Shown piece by piece: positions 10,301-17,312 of a stretch of DNA of 64,000 nucleotides (positions are counted from its first letter, which is position 1; each line of letters opens with the position of its first letter). The DNA is from an uncultured bacterium. Its GTDB lineage: Bacteria > Cyanobacteriota > Vampirovibrionia > Gastranaerophilales > Gastranaerophilaceae. The notes beneath the pieces are model-generated. The model searched no databases. It saw only the letters and a program-made list of their open reading frames with translations, and was not told the origin of the DNA. Both the position numbers and the translations under genes were made by a program. The DNA lies in the NCBI GenBank assembly GCA_902761735.1, contig CACWLL010000006.1, forward strand, positions 1 to 64,000, given 5' to 3'.

Positions 10301-11763
10301 CGGCTAATGCGACATTAAGTACAATGAACGACGATTATTCAACATTTAATAACATAACGTTCGCTGACGGTTCTAATTTAAAAGTTGATGTTAATGCAAT
10401 ATCGAATCAAACAGATAAATTTGTATCACCTGTTGAACCTGTAGGCGGAAGTATTTTCTTAAAGGATTTAAGCATTCAAGATATAAGTAAAACTGGTTCG
10501 AACGATACATCAATTAACCTGTCTCAGGCAATCGGATTAAATAATTTACAATCATCTGATGACTTGATGGCTAATTTAAACGCTAAATATAGTTTAACAC
10601 CAATCAGAAGGCGATATCTCAATGTTCAGATGACACCTGAAGGTTTGATGTTGAACATTGCAGGTATGGGAAATAAATATAAAGACTTTAACCCTGCTGT
10701 AATGGCATCACCTGTCGCAGCACAAATGGGCGGGTATTTGACACAATTAAACAGCTATGACGAAGCATTCCGCAATATGGATATGTACATGTTGATGACT
10801 GCTCAACAAAGACAAGCATTGAAATTTAAGAATAAGTATGCAGCTTCTAACAGCGGTTTATTATACGATTCAACTCTATTAAGACAAGAAAGAGCGGAAG
10901 GTTGGTTCAGACCATACGTAACGTTTGAAAAAGTCGGATTGAAAAACGGCCCGAAAGTAGAAAACCAAGCCTATGGGACTTTCGTGGGCGGAGATTCCCA
11001 AATGTATGACTTAGGTCATGGTTGGGACGGCATGTGGGGAGCATACGTTGGTTACAACGGCTCTCACCAAAATTATGACGGTGTTTCTATTTACCAAAAC
11101 GGCGGAACACTTGGCTTAACCGGTATGGCATATAAAGGCAACTTCTTTACAGGTTTAACGATAAACGCAGGTGCAAGTGCAGCAGAAGCAAGCACAATGT
11201 ATGGTCATGAAGATTTAACAATGCTTATGGCAGGTATTGCATCAAAAACAGGTTATAACTGGGAACTAGCTAACGGCAAATTCATTATTCAGCCAAGTTG
11301 GTTAATGAGTTATTCATTTGTTAATACATTTGATTATACAAATGCAGCAGGTGTAAGAATGCACTCAAGCCCGTTGAATGCAATACAATTACAACCTGAA
11401 TTGAAGTTTATCGGAAATCTCAAAAACGGTTGGCAGCCATACGCAAGTGTAGCTATGGTATGGAACATTATGGATGACACAAAATTCAAAGCAAACGATG
11501 TAACACTTCCTGAATTATCCGTTAAACCTTACGTCAAATACGGAGTAGGTTTAAGAAAGATTTGGGGTGAAAGATTTACAGGATTCTTCCAAACATATTT
11601 AACTAACGGCGGACGAAACGGTGTAGGCTTGCAAGCTGGATTCACCTGGGCTTTAGGCGGCGGAAAAGATAAAAAAGCAGATGAACAAAAAATTCAGAAA
11701 TCACTAAAGAAAACACCTGTATTAAAGAAAACAGAAATTACTTTGAACGATAGTAATGCGTAA
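4330..11763 (+). CDS. Giant autotransporter with GGAI/FxxN repeats
   Basis: From ATG 4330 the product is 2,477 residues. GTG 4315 in the same frame is an alternative start, and neither has a good Shine-Dalgarno. A signal peptide of 30 residues ends PAHA. The first quarter of the passenger repeats GGAIYNxGTIxxIxGxFxxN about every 20-45 residues, the GGA(I/L/V) plus FxxN pattern known from chlamydial Pmp proteins and typical of a right-handed beta-helix. A low-complexity Asn/Thr/Gly-rich middle follows, including three tandem 62-69 residue repeats. The last roughly 280 residues are an autotransporter beta-barrel. The barrel ends FTWALG, but about 35 Lys-rich residues follow, which is unusual. 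Likely role: surface adhesin or interaction protein, by inference. Confidence 0.9.
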   Translation: MRDKSGKRNLLLAATIVGLGLSASINPAHADDLWDAINTAASAGLYTLNSDYTLPDGKSSLGNLKVGVFVLEGNNKTIELNKKRGVSIDDDKSMTIRNAIIKNAKNSSEGGAIYNEGKLEITGSQFNDDHADDDAGAIWNEGTISEISADFNNNGATDNGGAIYNKGTITTITGNFIGNRAEDDGGAIYNKGTISSISGRFHRNTSGDDGGAICNKSGATINEINATFWGNQLRNDQGGAIYNDGTIGTIKGSFEHNWVLDSNKGPHDGKDNASWKNQGGAVYNHGKITSIDADFINNTVMGERSRGGAIWNDGTIGSIHGNFKGNIDLMRAGYSRYVAYGGGAIYNDDDGRIGSITGTFTENAGQSKLQSMLDNDGGAILNTGNITSINADFYRNSTVTNGGAIFNFQKAHIGSITGTFEGNIVTPDEYKEGWYEEDSAHEWGGKGGAIYNRGTIDSISGKFTNNKATYFTGGAIQNHANVDNAGTIKYINADFIGNRAFYAGGAIANDHRGFEHRIPFIAVIKGNFKNNWVYGLYQPYKDQDPWKDKGGAIWNNMGAIAEISGYFEGNSSQGQGGAIWENLHSSLPTRISASFKNNYAYHLGGAIYHDDGDLIITTEDNTDTIFSGNMQFVHDVQRDDQGNITSILDGVSNAIFNNDYVEFNVKDGRTIWMYDSLAGNDGAGWDWKKTGAGTLALGEDNKGVKGDVLIEQGIIKLVQNDRNPSTYGKGFSSANVTYKNNTYIDSQNNHIEDVCLGSAIVLDGTLHSLIDVNLAEQKGDKLVIYDDSVDRVSGSGSIVIDSIKIITGGGTYDESTKNILIAGEQTKGKISLGSNLKITGEGFKNWVLSYIPTTGILNFQRGLSLKEVTNLTEPESRVFNAPDDEIVNDNIGNIGHDNATLVVNMNNYAINGKKNDTYHSGFVTTAGDQILTVNDAEVINFKGSNGSFIYDDYGAEININNSTIKNNEATNGGIIYSRGQLTLTDSNFMDNKISGLGGAIYSKGNVTVNAINNEVQFAGNYKEVGGDIITTNAIYMEGTAENPITLTLNSKDSTHAVSIGDKVDGSYYNIVINDTEDSLGNILFGNSVNTGSLTLNNGVLENNGVVTVTSGTNNGTITYDSTLGLKGDFILDDKGSTLEFNNNGSFVQNSLTIKSGEFKTDSSNLHISSDIVNDGTLVFNNTTNGSINQNIKGSTTSSNGIVEIAASDKVTVDLNGYTITNNDVKLTSGIFDVTKSADTDGNIDISSMGLVTGNGTLNLQDNKAGEINLGDIKTGTGTNAKNLNVAIDMHFVTDTDDPAIINEYADIISANSLTGDGKIHVNDIKMSKDDSTEPVTPSSTITSMSVEVARGAVAIANMDFTGTTITNIDKTFSSVMLTYGSGWLTVTSTTPTLEKAITSYVSTKLYAMGVDGTGAGIDENIDNLVLNGVHLAVTTNGADILSTSGDNSEDGIHLADGEETLTLYGKLDESGNLETKISGFKTAIDNLAGGEVHLENIEMSGNTTDVLNAGKLNLDGKNIINTIADNTTEPMGSTNIVGGTSTIGSIVQKAVNILPDAELNIRADKLSATDGVDNWGTLNLGDGDLASNIFESQLDTKQGVTNIVGDVTNTSDKTIAQKSVTIANTASLTTDADKVTADDGIANSGNLNLTGGELASSVNGTGTTNIKGDVTNLSRNIINQKSIVIDSTSSLTSLAGKLIAEDGITNEGTLNLTNGNLASSVSGTGTTNIETYVETNGNNITQPTVNVGQNGTEEAGGYLLNDAIINATNINVTKEGEFDNVGTISATTIANAGNTDIEAGNVNVTSITTAANATTNIYGGNVNADNITNNGETNITGGTVVADIIENTGGGTTTIAGGDVVANTSITNSGTGDTDIYSVVKTPLVSATNGDINIYATNGQTATSNLLRDVAGTGLAEVTTSAGSTVSVNTNSKALVVDNNVSGTGTLSLNGSAGSEFYVGPNATVSSALNIAAGQLNAGDGSNITGPISVAANATLSTMNDDYSTFNNITFADGSNLKVDVNAISNQTDKFVSPVEPVGGSIFLKDLSIQDISKTGSNDTSINLSQAIGLNNLQSSDDLMANLNAKYSLTPIRRRYLNVQMTPEGLMLNIAGMGNKYKDFNPAVMASPVAAQMGGYLTQLNSYDEAFRNMDMYMLMTAQQRQALKFKNKYAASNSGLLYDSTLLRQERAEGWFRPYVTFEKVGLKNGPKVENQAYGTFVGGDSQMYDLGHGWDGMWGAYVGYNGSHQNYDGVSIYQNGGTLGLTGMAYKGNFFTGLTINAGASAAEASTMYGHEDLTMLMAGIASKTGYNWELANGKFIIQPSWLMSYSFVNTFDYTNAAGVRMHSSPLNAIQLQPELKFIGNLKNGWQPYASVAMVWNIMDDTKFKANDVTLPELSVKPYVKYGVGLRKIWGERFTGFFQTYLTNGGRNGVGLQAGFTWALGGGKDKKADEQKIQKSLKKTPVLKKTEITLNDSNA
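8971..9552 (+). repeat. Three tandem repeats inside the autotransporter passenger
   Basis: Units start at 8971, 9178 and 9367, each with a QK(A/S)V-like start, and are 69, 63 and 62 codons long. Each carries the order AxxLxxxADKL, DGIxNxGxLNL, LASS, GTTNI. A fourth, degenerate start appears at 9553 (QPTV). They probably each add turns to the passenger helix and can change in number by recombination. Confidence 0.75.
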
Positions 11764-11789
11764 TAAATTAGTATGCATAAAATTTTAGT

Positions 11790-11822
11790 AAAGAGCGGAC
11801 TAGAAAATCCGCTCTTTACTTT
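11790..11822 (+). terminator. Rho-independent terminator after the autotransporter gene
   Basis: AAAGAGCGGA (11790-11799) pairs perfectly with TCCGCTCTTT (11808-11817) around an 8-nt loop and is followed by ACTTTTTG. It lies 27 nt after the autotransporter stop. Confidence 0.85.
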
Positions 11823-11867
11823 TTGTTTTGATTGAGTGATGAATACGACAAATTAAAGGAGGTCATT

Positions 11868-12089
11868 ATGGAAAAAGTTGGATTAAATATCACTCCAAAA
11901 GAGTTTAAGCAATTGAGCAAGTGGTCGGAGAATATTTATAACACAGCAGTTGTTGTAGATTATTTTTGCGAAACTCAACCGGATAAGGAGGAATGTTACA
12001 ACTTAGCTCCAGTCATTAAATATTTGCATCGTGAAGCAGATTTATTAAATGCATTTTTTATTGACCACGAAAAAGATGTTGATTTTTAA
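11868..12089 (+). CDS. Small acidic protein, paralogue of the 27802 gene
   Basis: The product has 73 residues. ATG 11868 is chosen because AAAGGAGG lies 5 nt before it, although the frame is open further upstream. It matches the product of the gene at 27802 along its whole length: both start ME(K/E)VG, share KEFKQ(L/I)SKW, continue with VVVDYF and EECYNLAPVIK, and end with ADLLNAFFID. I do not recognise the family. The two genes are 16 kb apart, each beside a copy of a dispersed 338-bp repeat, which suggests a recurring accessory unit. Confidence 0.75.
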   Translation: MEKVGLNITPKEFKQLSKWSENIYNTAVVVDYFCETQPDKEECYNLAPVIKYLHREADLLNAFFIDHEKDVDF

Positions 12090-12228
12090 AGTACGTTCAA
12101 GTGCTGTTTAAGAGCTGTTCAATCGGTGTTTACAAAATAAATATGTCTAAATGATACAAAATCCGGACATTACACTTGAGATTTTCCCAAACACAATCGA
12201 TTAATGTTCATAACGAAAGGAATACATT

Positions 12229-12429
12229 ATGGTTGAAAAAGATTACAAACTATATGGAACAAAGATTTTAAACTTGAAAACGCAAGAAATTGGACTGCTA
12301 ATTTGTTTATGGGAGAACAAATTTGCAGATAAAACTGTAGATTTTGCGACTTGCGTTGATAAAACCGGTAAGCGATACGAGATTGAACTTGATAATATCA
12401 GAGGTTTTGAAGATGATTTTGAAAAATAA
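12229..12429 (+). CDS. Hypothetical small protein
   Basis: The product has 66 residues, with GAAAGGA 8 nt before ATG 12229. It looks like a small beta-rich fold (LYGTKILNLKTQEIGLLI, then DFATCVDKTGKRYEIEL). I cannot assign a family. The next gene starts inside its last codons, so the two are probably co-translated. The 139-bp gap before it has no clear promoter. Confidence 0.6.
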   Translation: MVEKDYKLYGTKILNLKTQEIGLLICLWENKFADKTVDFATCVDKTGKRYEIELDNIRGFEDDFEK

Positions 12430-12646
12430 ATTAACGAAAGAAATATTGGACATTACGTATTCTGAATTCAGGACAAAATTTGCAAAAGAAACTCAAGACG
12501 CATTTGAAAGCTATCGAAATACTCAACTCAATAAATATTATTTGAATTTCAAAGATGACAATTCTTTGGAGTTTAATTTTTATTTTGAATTACATTGGAA
12601 TTTTAATCATTTTGGAATGTCCAACTGGTATATCGAAAGAATGTAA
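12413..12646 (+). CDS. Hypothetical small protein, translationally coupled
   Basis: The product has 77 residues from ATG 12413, which overlaps the previous gene by 17 nt and has AGAGG upstream. The frame is open further upstream, but only inside the previous gene. The protein is rich in aromatic residues and Asn at its C-terminal end (FYFELHWNFNHFGMSNWY). No family is recognised. An intrinsic terminator follows 37 nt later, so the 12229-12646 pair forms a short transcription unit. Confidence 0.5.
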   Translation: MILKNKLTKEILDITYSEFRTKFAKETQDAFESYRNTQLNKYYLNFKDDNSLEFNFYFELHWNFNHFGMSNWYIERM

Positions 12647-12682
12647 TTTCGAACATCTGTAAATATCTTTTAAACAGCAATT

Positions 12683-12716
12683 AAACGCCGATTGAATATT
12701 TTCGGTGTTTTTATTT
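12683..12716 (+). terminator. Rho-independent terminator
   Basis: AAACGCCGA (12683-12691) pairs with TCGGTGTTT (12702-12710), with one G-T pair and a 10-nt loop, followed by TTATTTATTT. It closes the small two-gene unit. Confidence 0.65.
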
Positions 12717-12732
12717 ATTTATATACTAAACT

Positions 12733-13070
12733 TCCGACTAATGTACATTATCTTGCAGGTTGATAATTAGTAACACCTATATTGAGTATTTATTGGGAGC
12801 GACGACGAAAAACGAACCCGATAATTTAGATTATGATTAATCGAAAAACTTTGTTTTTCAAAAAATATTTTTTACATTAGCACTTTAACTCTGTTTTAAT
12901 CACATTTCAAGGCTATTTGAGCATACTTAATAATTTTTAGTAAATTTGTTTAAAAATGCTGTTTGCCAAACACTCACTATAATTGAGGCTAATTTTGCAA
13001 AATTTCAAGAGCCGGAAAGTATTGATTTTTCGTTCAAAATTTTAAACAAGTTTACGAAGAAATGTTGCAC
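12733..13070. repeat. Dispersed 338-bp repeat, copy A
   Basis: This segment aligns over its whole length with 25066-25403 in the same orientation. The start (ACTAATGTAC), GACGAAAAACGAAC, a block of about 27 identical bases around TTAACTCTGTTTTAATCACA, and AGAGCCGGAAAG near the end are shared. It has no long open frame. Its right end lies 14 nt from the stop of a minus-strand XRE remnant. Copy B ends 17 nt from the stop of the nuclease gene. It is therefore a 3'-flanking element in both places. Confidence 0.8.
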
Positions 13071-13083
13071 ATATACTAGCAAA

Positions 13084-13269
13084 CTACTCAAAAAATACTT
13101 TAACTGGCTTATTGAAATATTCAGCCATTTCAATTAGTTTTTTTAAACTGATGTATCGTTCAAATCTTTCAACATGTCCAACAAATTTAGAATTAACATT
13201 TAAAATATCAGACAAACTTTCTTGAGATAGATTAGCTTCTAATCTAAATTTCTTAACATTTTTGCCAAT
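13084..13269 (-). pseudogene. XRE-family regulator remnant without a start codon
   Basis: Sixty-one codons read as a typical Cro/C1 HTH domain: VKKFRLEANLSQESLSDIL, then VERFERYIS and LKKLIEMAEYFNKPV. The frame is blocked by a TAA one codon before the I-G that opens the domain, and no ATG, GTG or TTG is available. The 5' end seems lost or shifted. An ATT start would be needed for expression. The gene is followed on its 3' side by repeat copy A. Nothing else is seen between 13270 and the glnA promoter. Confidence 0.6.
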
Positions 13270-13459
13270 TTATAGATTTTGCTAAATATTATTGTTAATA
13301 TTACAAAATGTAAAGTATATGGAAAATTTATTCTTCGCTCATAAAAAATCAATTTTAAACAAAAATTTTTATTATAATTTTGAAAAAATTAGAAAAATGA
13401 TGATATTTAAAATACAAAATCAACATTTTGGTCCGTTTTTGAAAAAACTTTACAATTCC

Positions 13460-13506
13460 GTGTAATACACAGTTTTTTGACATACAAAAACGGCCCAATA
13501 TATAAT
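13460..13506 (+). promoter_or_regulatory. glnA promoter with adjacent palindrome
   Basis: TTGACA (13477-13482) and TATAAT (13501-13506) match the sigma-70-type consensus exactly with an 18-nt spacer. The ATG follows 35 nt later. GTGTAATACAC (13460-13470) just before the -35 is an odd-centred palindrome, a possible regulator site. It fits neither the NtcA (GTA-N8-TAC) nor the GlnR/TnrA spacing. Confidence 0.75.
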
Positions 13507-13541
13507 TTACAACATAAACAGAAAATGGGAGAAAATGAAAT

Positions 13542-14903
13542 ATGGAAACACGAAGCATTATCGATTACAAAAAAACTTTGACTAAAGATGAAATTATCAA
13601 AATAGTTGAAGAAAACAACATTGAATTTATAAAACTTGAATTTTGCGACATAAACGGAACAATGAAAAACTTATCAATTCCATCCGAGCAATTGGAAAGT
13701 GCAATGAATAATGAAATAATGCTTGATGGCTCTTCTATTAAAGGTTTTAGAAGTATTGAAACATCTGATATGTATTTTTATCCCGACCTTAAAACGTTTG
13801 CGATTATCCCTTGGAGAAGTGATGATGACACAAAGGTTGCAAGATTTATTTGCGATATTCATAACGCAGACGGAACCCCTTTTGAAGGGTGCCCTAGATG
13901 TAATCTTAAAAAGATGATAGCCCGAGCTGAAAAATTAGGCTACACAATGAACGTAGGTCCTGAAGCAGAATTTTTTATTTTTAAACAAGATGAAAACGGT
14001 TTTGCAACAACGGATACTTTTGATAAAGCCGGTTATTACAGCGCAGCCCCCGTTGATAAAGGTGAAAACCTAAGAAGAATAATGGTTAAAACTCTGAAAG
14101 AAATGGGATTTGAAGTTGAAGCAAGCCACCACGAAGTAGCAAGAGGACAACACGAAATCGATTTTAAATACGCCGATGCTCTTACAACAGCTGATAATAT
14201 TATGACTTTTAAGTATGCAGTTACTGCAATAGCTGAACAAAATGGAGCAGTTGCTTCGTTTATGCCGAAACCGATTTTTGGTATAAACGGCTCAGGTATG
14301 CATTGCAACATTTCCCTATTTAAAAACGGTAAAAATTTATTCTTTGATTCTGAAAAAACTTATCAATTATCAAAAGAGGCATTGTATTCAATAGGAGGAT
14401 TACTAAAACACGTTAAATCTTTTACGGCTATAACAAATCCAATTATAAACAGTTACAAAAGACTAGTTCCCGGATATGAAGCTCCTGTGTATTTAGCATG
14501 GAGTTTGGCAAATAGGTCTGCTCTAATCAGAGTTCCTGCTAAACGAGGCAATTCAACTCGTGTTGAGCTTCGCTCACCAGACCCGAGTTGTAATCCTTAT
14601 TTAGCTTTAGCTGTCATATTGGGTGCAATCTTAGACGGTGTTGAAAATAAAATTGAACCACCATTACAAGTTGAAGAAAATATTTATCACATGACTAAAA
14701 AGGAAAGAAAAAGAGCCAAAATTGATTCACTTCCTGCAAGTTTAAGCGAAGCTCTTGATTTGCTGGATGATGATGAAATTATTAAAGATGCATTGGGTGA
14801 ACATATTTATGAAGAATTTGTTTCTGCAAAAGAAAAAGAATGTGATAAATTCAGAACTTATGTGACACCTCTTGAAGTAGATATGTATCTTAATATGCAA
14901 TAA
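13542..14903 (+). CDS. glnA: Glutamine synthetase, type I alpha
   Basis: The product has 453 residues. It condenses glutamate and ammonia to glutamine with ATP. Visible signatures are LDGSSIKGF near residue 62, GPEAEFFIF (metal-binding Glu residues), NGSGMHCN and the RVELRSPDPS segment. The length and the C-terminal part (ALGEHIYEEF) match the alpha subtype of Firmicutes, which lacks the insertion and the adenylylated Tyr region of the beta type. Feedback control rather than adenylylation is therefore expected. GGGAG precedes the start. It converges on the glutamate synthase operon across a shared terminator, so the GS-GOGAT cycle is encoded here. Confidence 0.95.
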   Translation: METRSIIDYKKTLTKDEIIKIVEENNIEFIKLEFCDINGTMKNLSIPSEQLESAMNNEIMLDGSSIKGFRSIETSDMYFYPDLKTFAIIPWRSDDDTKVARFICDIHNADGTPFEGCPRCNLKKMIARAEKLGYTMNVGPEAEFFIFKQDENGFATTDTFDKAGYYSAAPVDKGENLRRIMVKTLKEMGFEVEASHHEVARGQHEIDFKYADALTTADNIMTFKYAVTAIAEQNGAVASFMPKPIFGINGSGMHCNISLFKNGKNLFFDSEKTYQLSKEALYSIGGLLKHVKSFTAITNPIINSYKRLVPGYEAPVYLAWSLANRSALIRVPAKRGNSTRVELRSPDPSCNPYLALAVILGAILDGVENKIEPPLQVEENIYHMTKKERKRAKIDSLPASLSEALDLLDDDEIIKDALGEHIYEEFVSAKEKECDKFRTYVTPLEVDMYLNMQ

Positions 14904-14928
14904 TTGAAAGTTATATTTGGAACATATT

Positions 14929-14957
14929 AAAAAAAGGTGCATTACGCACCTTTTTTT
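14929..14957. terminator. Bidirectional terminator between glnA and the glt operon
   Basis: A-rich sequence plus GGTGC (ending 14940) pairs with GCACC plus a T run (from 14946) around a 5-nt loop. A and T tracts flank both sides, so it can end transcripts from both convergent units. Confidence 0.85.
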
Positions 14958-14981
14958 AATTCAATAAATATAGAGAGACAA

Positions 14982-17291
14982 TTATTTATTATCTTCCATT
15001 TCCCAAATACCGCATGGGCATAGACCTGCACAAATTCCACAACCTATACATTTGTTTGGGTCTGAAACGTATTCAAATTTGTTATCTTCATGTTCAACTC
15101 TTGATATTGCGTTTTGAGGACAACTTTGTTTGCACAATCCGCAATCTCTGCAATAACCGCAAGACATACACCTATTTTGTTCATTATCGCAATTTGAATT
15201 ATAGCATTCGTAATATTCTGATTTAATTCTTTTTGCAGGAATTAACTCTTTTTCCTTAATTGGAGTTAATTCTTCATTGTTTAGAAATTTAACTATATTT
15301 TCAGCTGCATGTTTTCCGTCTGCTATTGCATTTGTAAATAATCCGGGTTTTATGGCATCACCAATAGCGAAAACTTTAGGGTTCGGCGTTTGCATAAATT
15401 CGTTTATTTGAATTCTTGATTTTTCATCTAAATAATCTTTTGGTACAAAATCAAAGATGGGTCTATCGCCAACAGATATAATGACACTATCAGCTTCTAA
15501 GAATCTTCCGTCTTTTAATAATACACCTTTGTCGGTTATTTTCTGCGTAAAACAGGGGTACATTATTTTTGCGCCAAGTTTCTCTGCCGCTTTGATTTCT
15601 TTATCAAAAGCACTTGGTTCTTGAATGTCTATTGCTGTAACACTTTCGATACCATCTTGTTTATAGACTTCTGTTATAACATCCATTGCAGCATTTCCTG
15701 CGCCAATAACCACAACTTTTTTACCTAAATCATATTTTTTACCGTTTTTGCAATCTTTTAAAAAGTTTAGACCTTTAATTAATCTTTCATACCCTTCAAA
15801 CGGTATCACCACAGGGTTATGTCCGCCTATTGCTAAAACTATTGCATCAAAATTTTGTTCCAGCTTATTAAACAATTCAGGCGTAATTTTTGTTGAGGTA
15901 TGAATTTTACCTTCCCCGTTTACTCCCTTAAATCTTTCTAACTCTGTTTCTAATATTTCTTTATGCAGTCTTTCTTCAGGTATTACTTGATAAAGTTTTC
16001 CGCCAATTTTTTCATCTGCTTCAAATATTTCTATATCATATCCTTTTCTTAATAACTGCCAAGCTGTTGAAATTCCTGCAACTCCGCTGCCTATTATTGC
16101 AATACGTTCTTTATGCGTTATTTGAGCAGGTTTTATTTTTATATCTTTAGATAAACTACCGAGCATTTTGACATCTAAGGGTTCATCAAAACTTCCTCTT
16201 GAACAATTATTTAAACATAAATTCGGACACACCTGACCACAAACTGAAGCTGGAAAAGGGCTATAATCTAAAACTAATTCAAGAGCTTCTTTAACACGCC
16301 CTGAGCGAAGAAGTGAAAATCTTTTTTGTGTTGGAATTTTTATCGGGCAGTTGTACTCACAAGGTGCTGAATACGCATAATTTTTCCAATGAGGCTTGCG
16401 CAATCTTGAAACACCTGTTTGAACCAAATCATACGATTTAAAATCATCCTGAATTAAATCCGAAAATATTGAACCGCCAATTTCTTCAAACCATTTGTTT
16501 ATCCTAAATGTTCTTAAAGAAATATCATTGTGTTTTTGCCTTTCTTCATAGGTTTTAGCGACTATCTTATGCCATTTGGTAAAGTTTATCAGTTCATCAT
16601 AGTATTCATCTTTTTTAACTTCTAATAGAAATGTTTTAAGCCCGTTTTCAAGAAAACTAATATCATTTTCATCTAAATCAAGTAAATAAACATCTTCAGA
16701 AAGATTTTTTATATTACCTCTGACATAAACAATTCCGCCAACCATACCGACACAGGCTCTGTCACCCAAAACAGATTGCATATCTTCACAATTTAAACCA
16801 CAAACAACGGCAATTCCGCCGCCCATAAATTCAAAAGAAAAAGAGCCTGTTGAACCCAATACCCAAAGTTCTGGAGCAACAAACTTGGGGTCTTTTTTCA
16901 TTAAAGCACCGGACCTTGTACCTACATTTCCGCCTATATAAATTTTTCCTGATGCCGCACAATGTCCTGTTGTGTCACCACTATCGCCATTTACAACGAT
17001 TTTAGCACCGCTGTTTAACCAACCTGTATCAGCAGGAGCAGAGCCTTCCACATAAATATTTGTTCCTCTTGCCCCCATTGCTCCAACACGTTGTCCGGGG
17101 TTTTTGATATAAAAGTTTAAATCATCACCGGTTTTAGACCAAATGGAACCTCCTATGTTATGCTGTCCACAGGCATTTATTTCAAAATCGGTAACACCAT
17201 TTTCGATTGCGCTCCAAATTTCCTGCATTAAATTTTGCGTGGAAGTTCTTTTGTCGTTTTCAATTGTATTTATAACTTTTTTATTTTTCAC
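14982..17291 (-). CDS. Glutamate synthase GXGXG domain fused to GltD-type reductase and ferredoxin domain
   Basis: The product has 769 residues in three parts. Residues about 20-240 are the GXGXG beta-helix domain that ends large glutamate synthase subunits. Residues about 300-670 resemble the small subunit GltD: Cys clusters (CEYNCPIKIP, CGQVCPNLCLNNC) and two Rossmann motifs, IIGSGVAG (FAD) and VIGAGNAA (NAD(P)H). The last 70 residues bind 4Fe-4S clusters (CRDCGLCKQSCP and CIGCGICAGLCP). It should pass electrons to the FMN subunit encoded just upstream (gap 21 nt). This fusion differs from standard gltB/gltD but fits split, archaeal-like GOGATs. No break is seen in this gene. Confidence 0.85.
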   Translation of the reverse strand: MKNKKVINTIENDKRTSTQNLMQEIWSAIENGVTDFEINACGQHNIGGSIWSKTGDDLNFYIKNPGQRVGAMGARGTNIYVEGSAPADTGWLNSGAKIVVNGDSGDTTGHCAASGKIYIGGNVGTRSGALMKKDPKFVAPELWVLGSTGSFSFEFMGGGIAVVCGLNCEDMQSVLGDRACVGMVGGIVYVRGNIKNLSEDVYLLDLDENDISFLENGLKTFLLEVKKDEYYDELINFTKWHKIVAKTYEERQKHNDISLRTFRINKWFEEIGGSIFSDLIQDDFKSYDLVQTGVSRLRKPHWKNYAYSAPCEYNCPIKIPTQKRFSLLRSGRVKEALELVLDYSPFPASVCGQVCPNLCLNNCSRGSFDEPLDVKMLGSLSKDIKIKPAQITHKERIAIIGSGVAGISTAWQLLRKGYDIEIFEADEKIGGKLYQVIPEERLHKEILETELERFKGVNGEGKIHTSTKITPELFNKLEQNFDAIVLAIGGHNPVVIPFEGYERLIKGLNFLKDCKNGKKYDLGKKVVVIGAGNAAMDVITEVYKQDGIESVTAIDIQEPSAFDKEIKAAEKLGAKIMYPCFTQKITDKGVLLKDGRFLEADSVIISVGDRPIFDFVPKDYLDEKSRIQINEFMQTPNPKVFAIGDAIKPGLFTNAIADGKHAAENIVKFLNNEELTPIKEKELIPAKRIKSEYYECYNSNCDNEQNRCMSCGYCRDCGLCKQSCPQNAISRVEHEDNKFEYVSDPNKCIGCGICAGLCPCGIWEMEDNK

Positions 17292-17312
17292 TTTTCTTTT
17301 TTCCGTTTTAGA

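Noticed and set aside
12946-13137. Plus-strand 63-codon frame within repeat copy A
   Set aside because: Frame not preserved in copy B, and its end is antisense to the XRE domain, which is the better reading.
13460-13482. NtcA or GlnR/TnrA site upstream of glnA
   Set aside because: The palindrome GTGTA-A-TACAC lacks GTA-N8-TAC and TGTNA-N7-TNACA spacing, so no known nitrogen regulator could be assigned.
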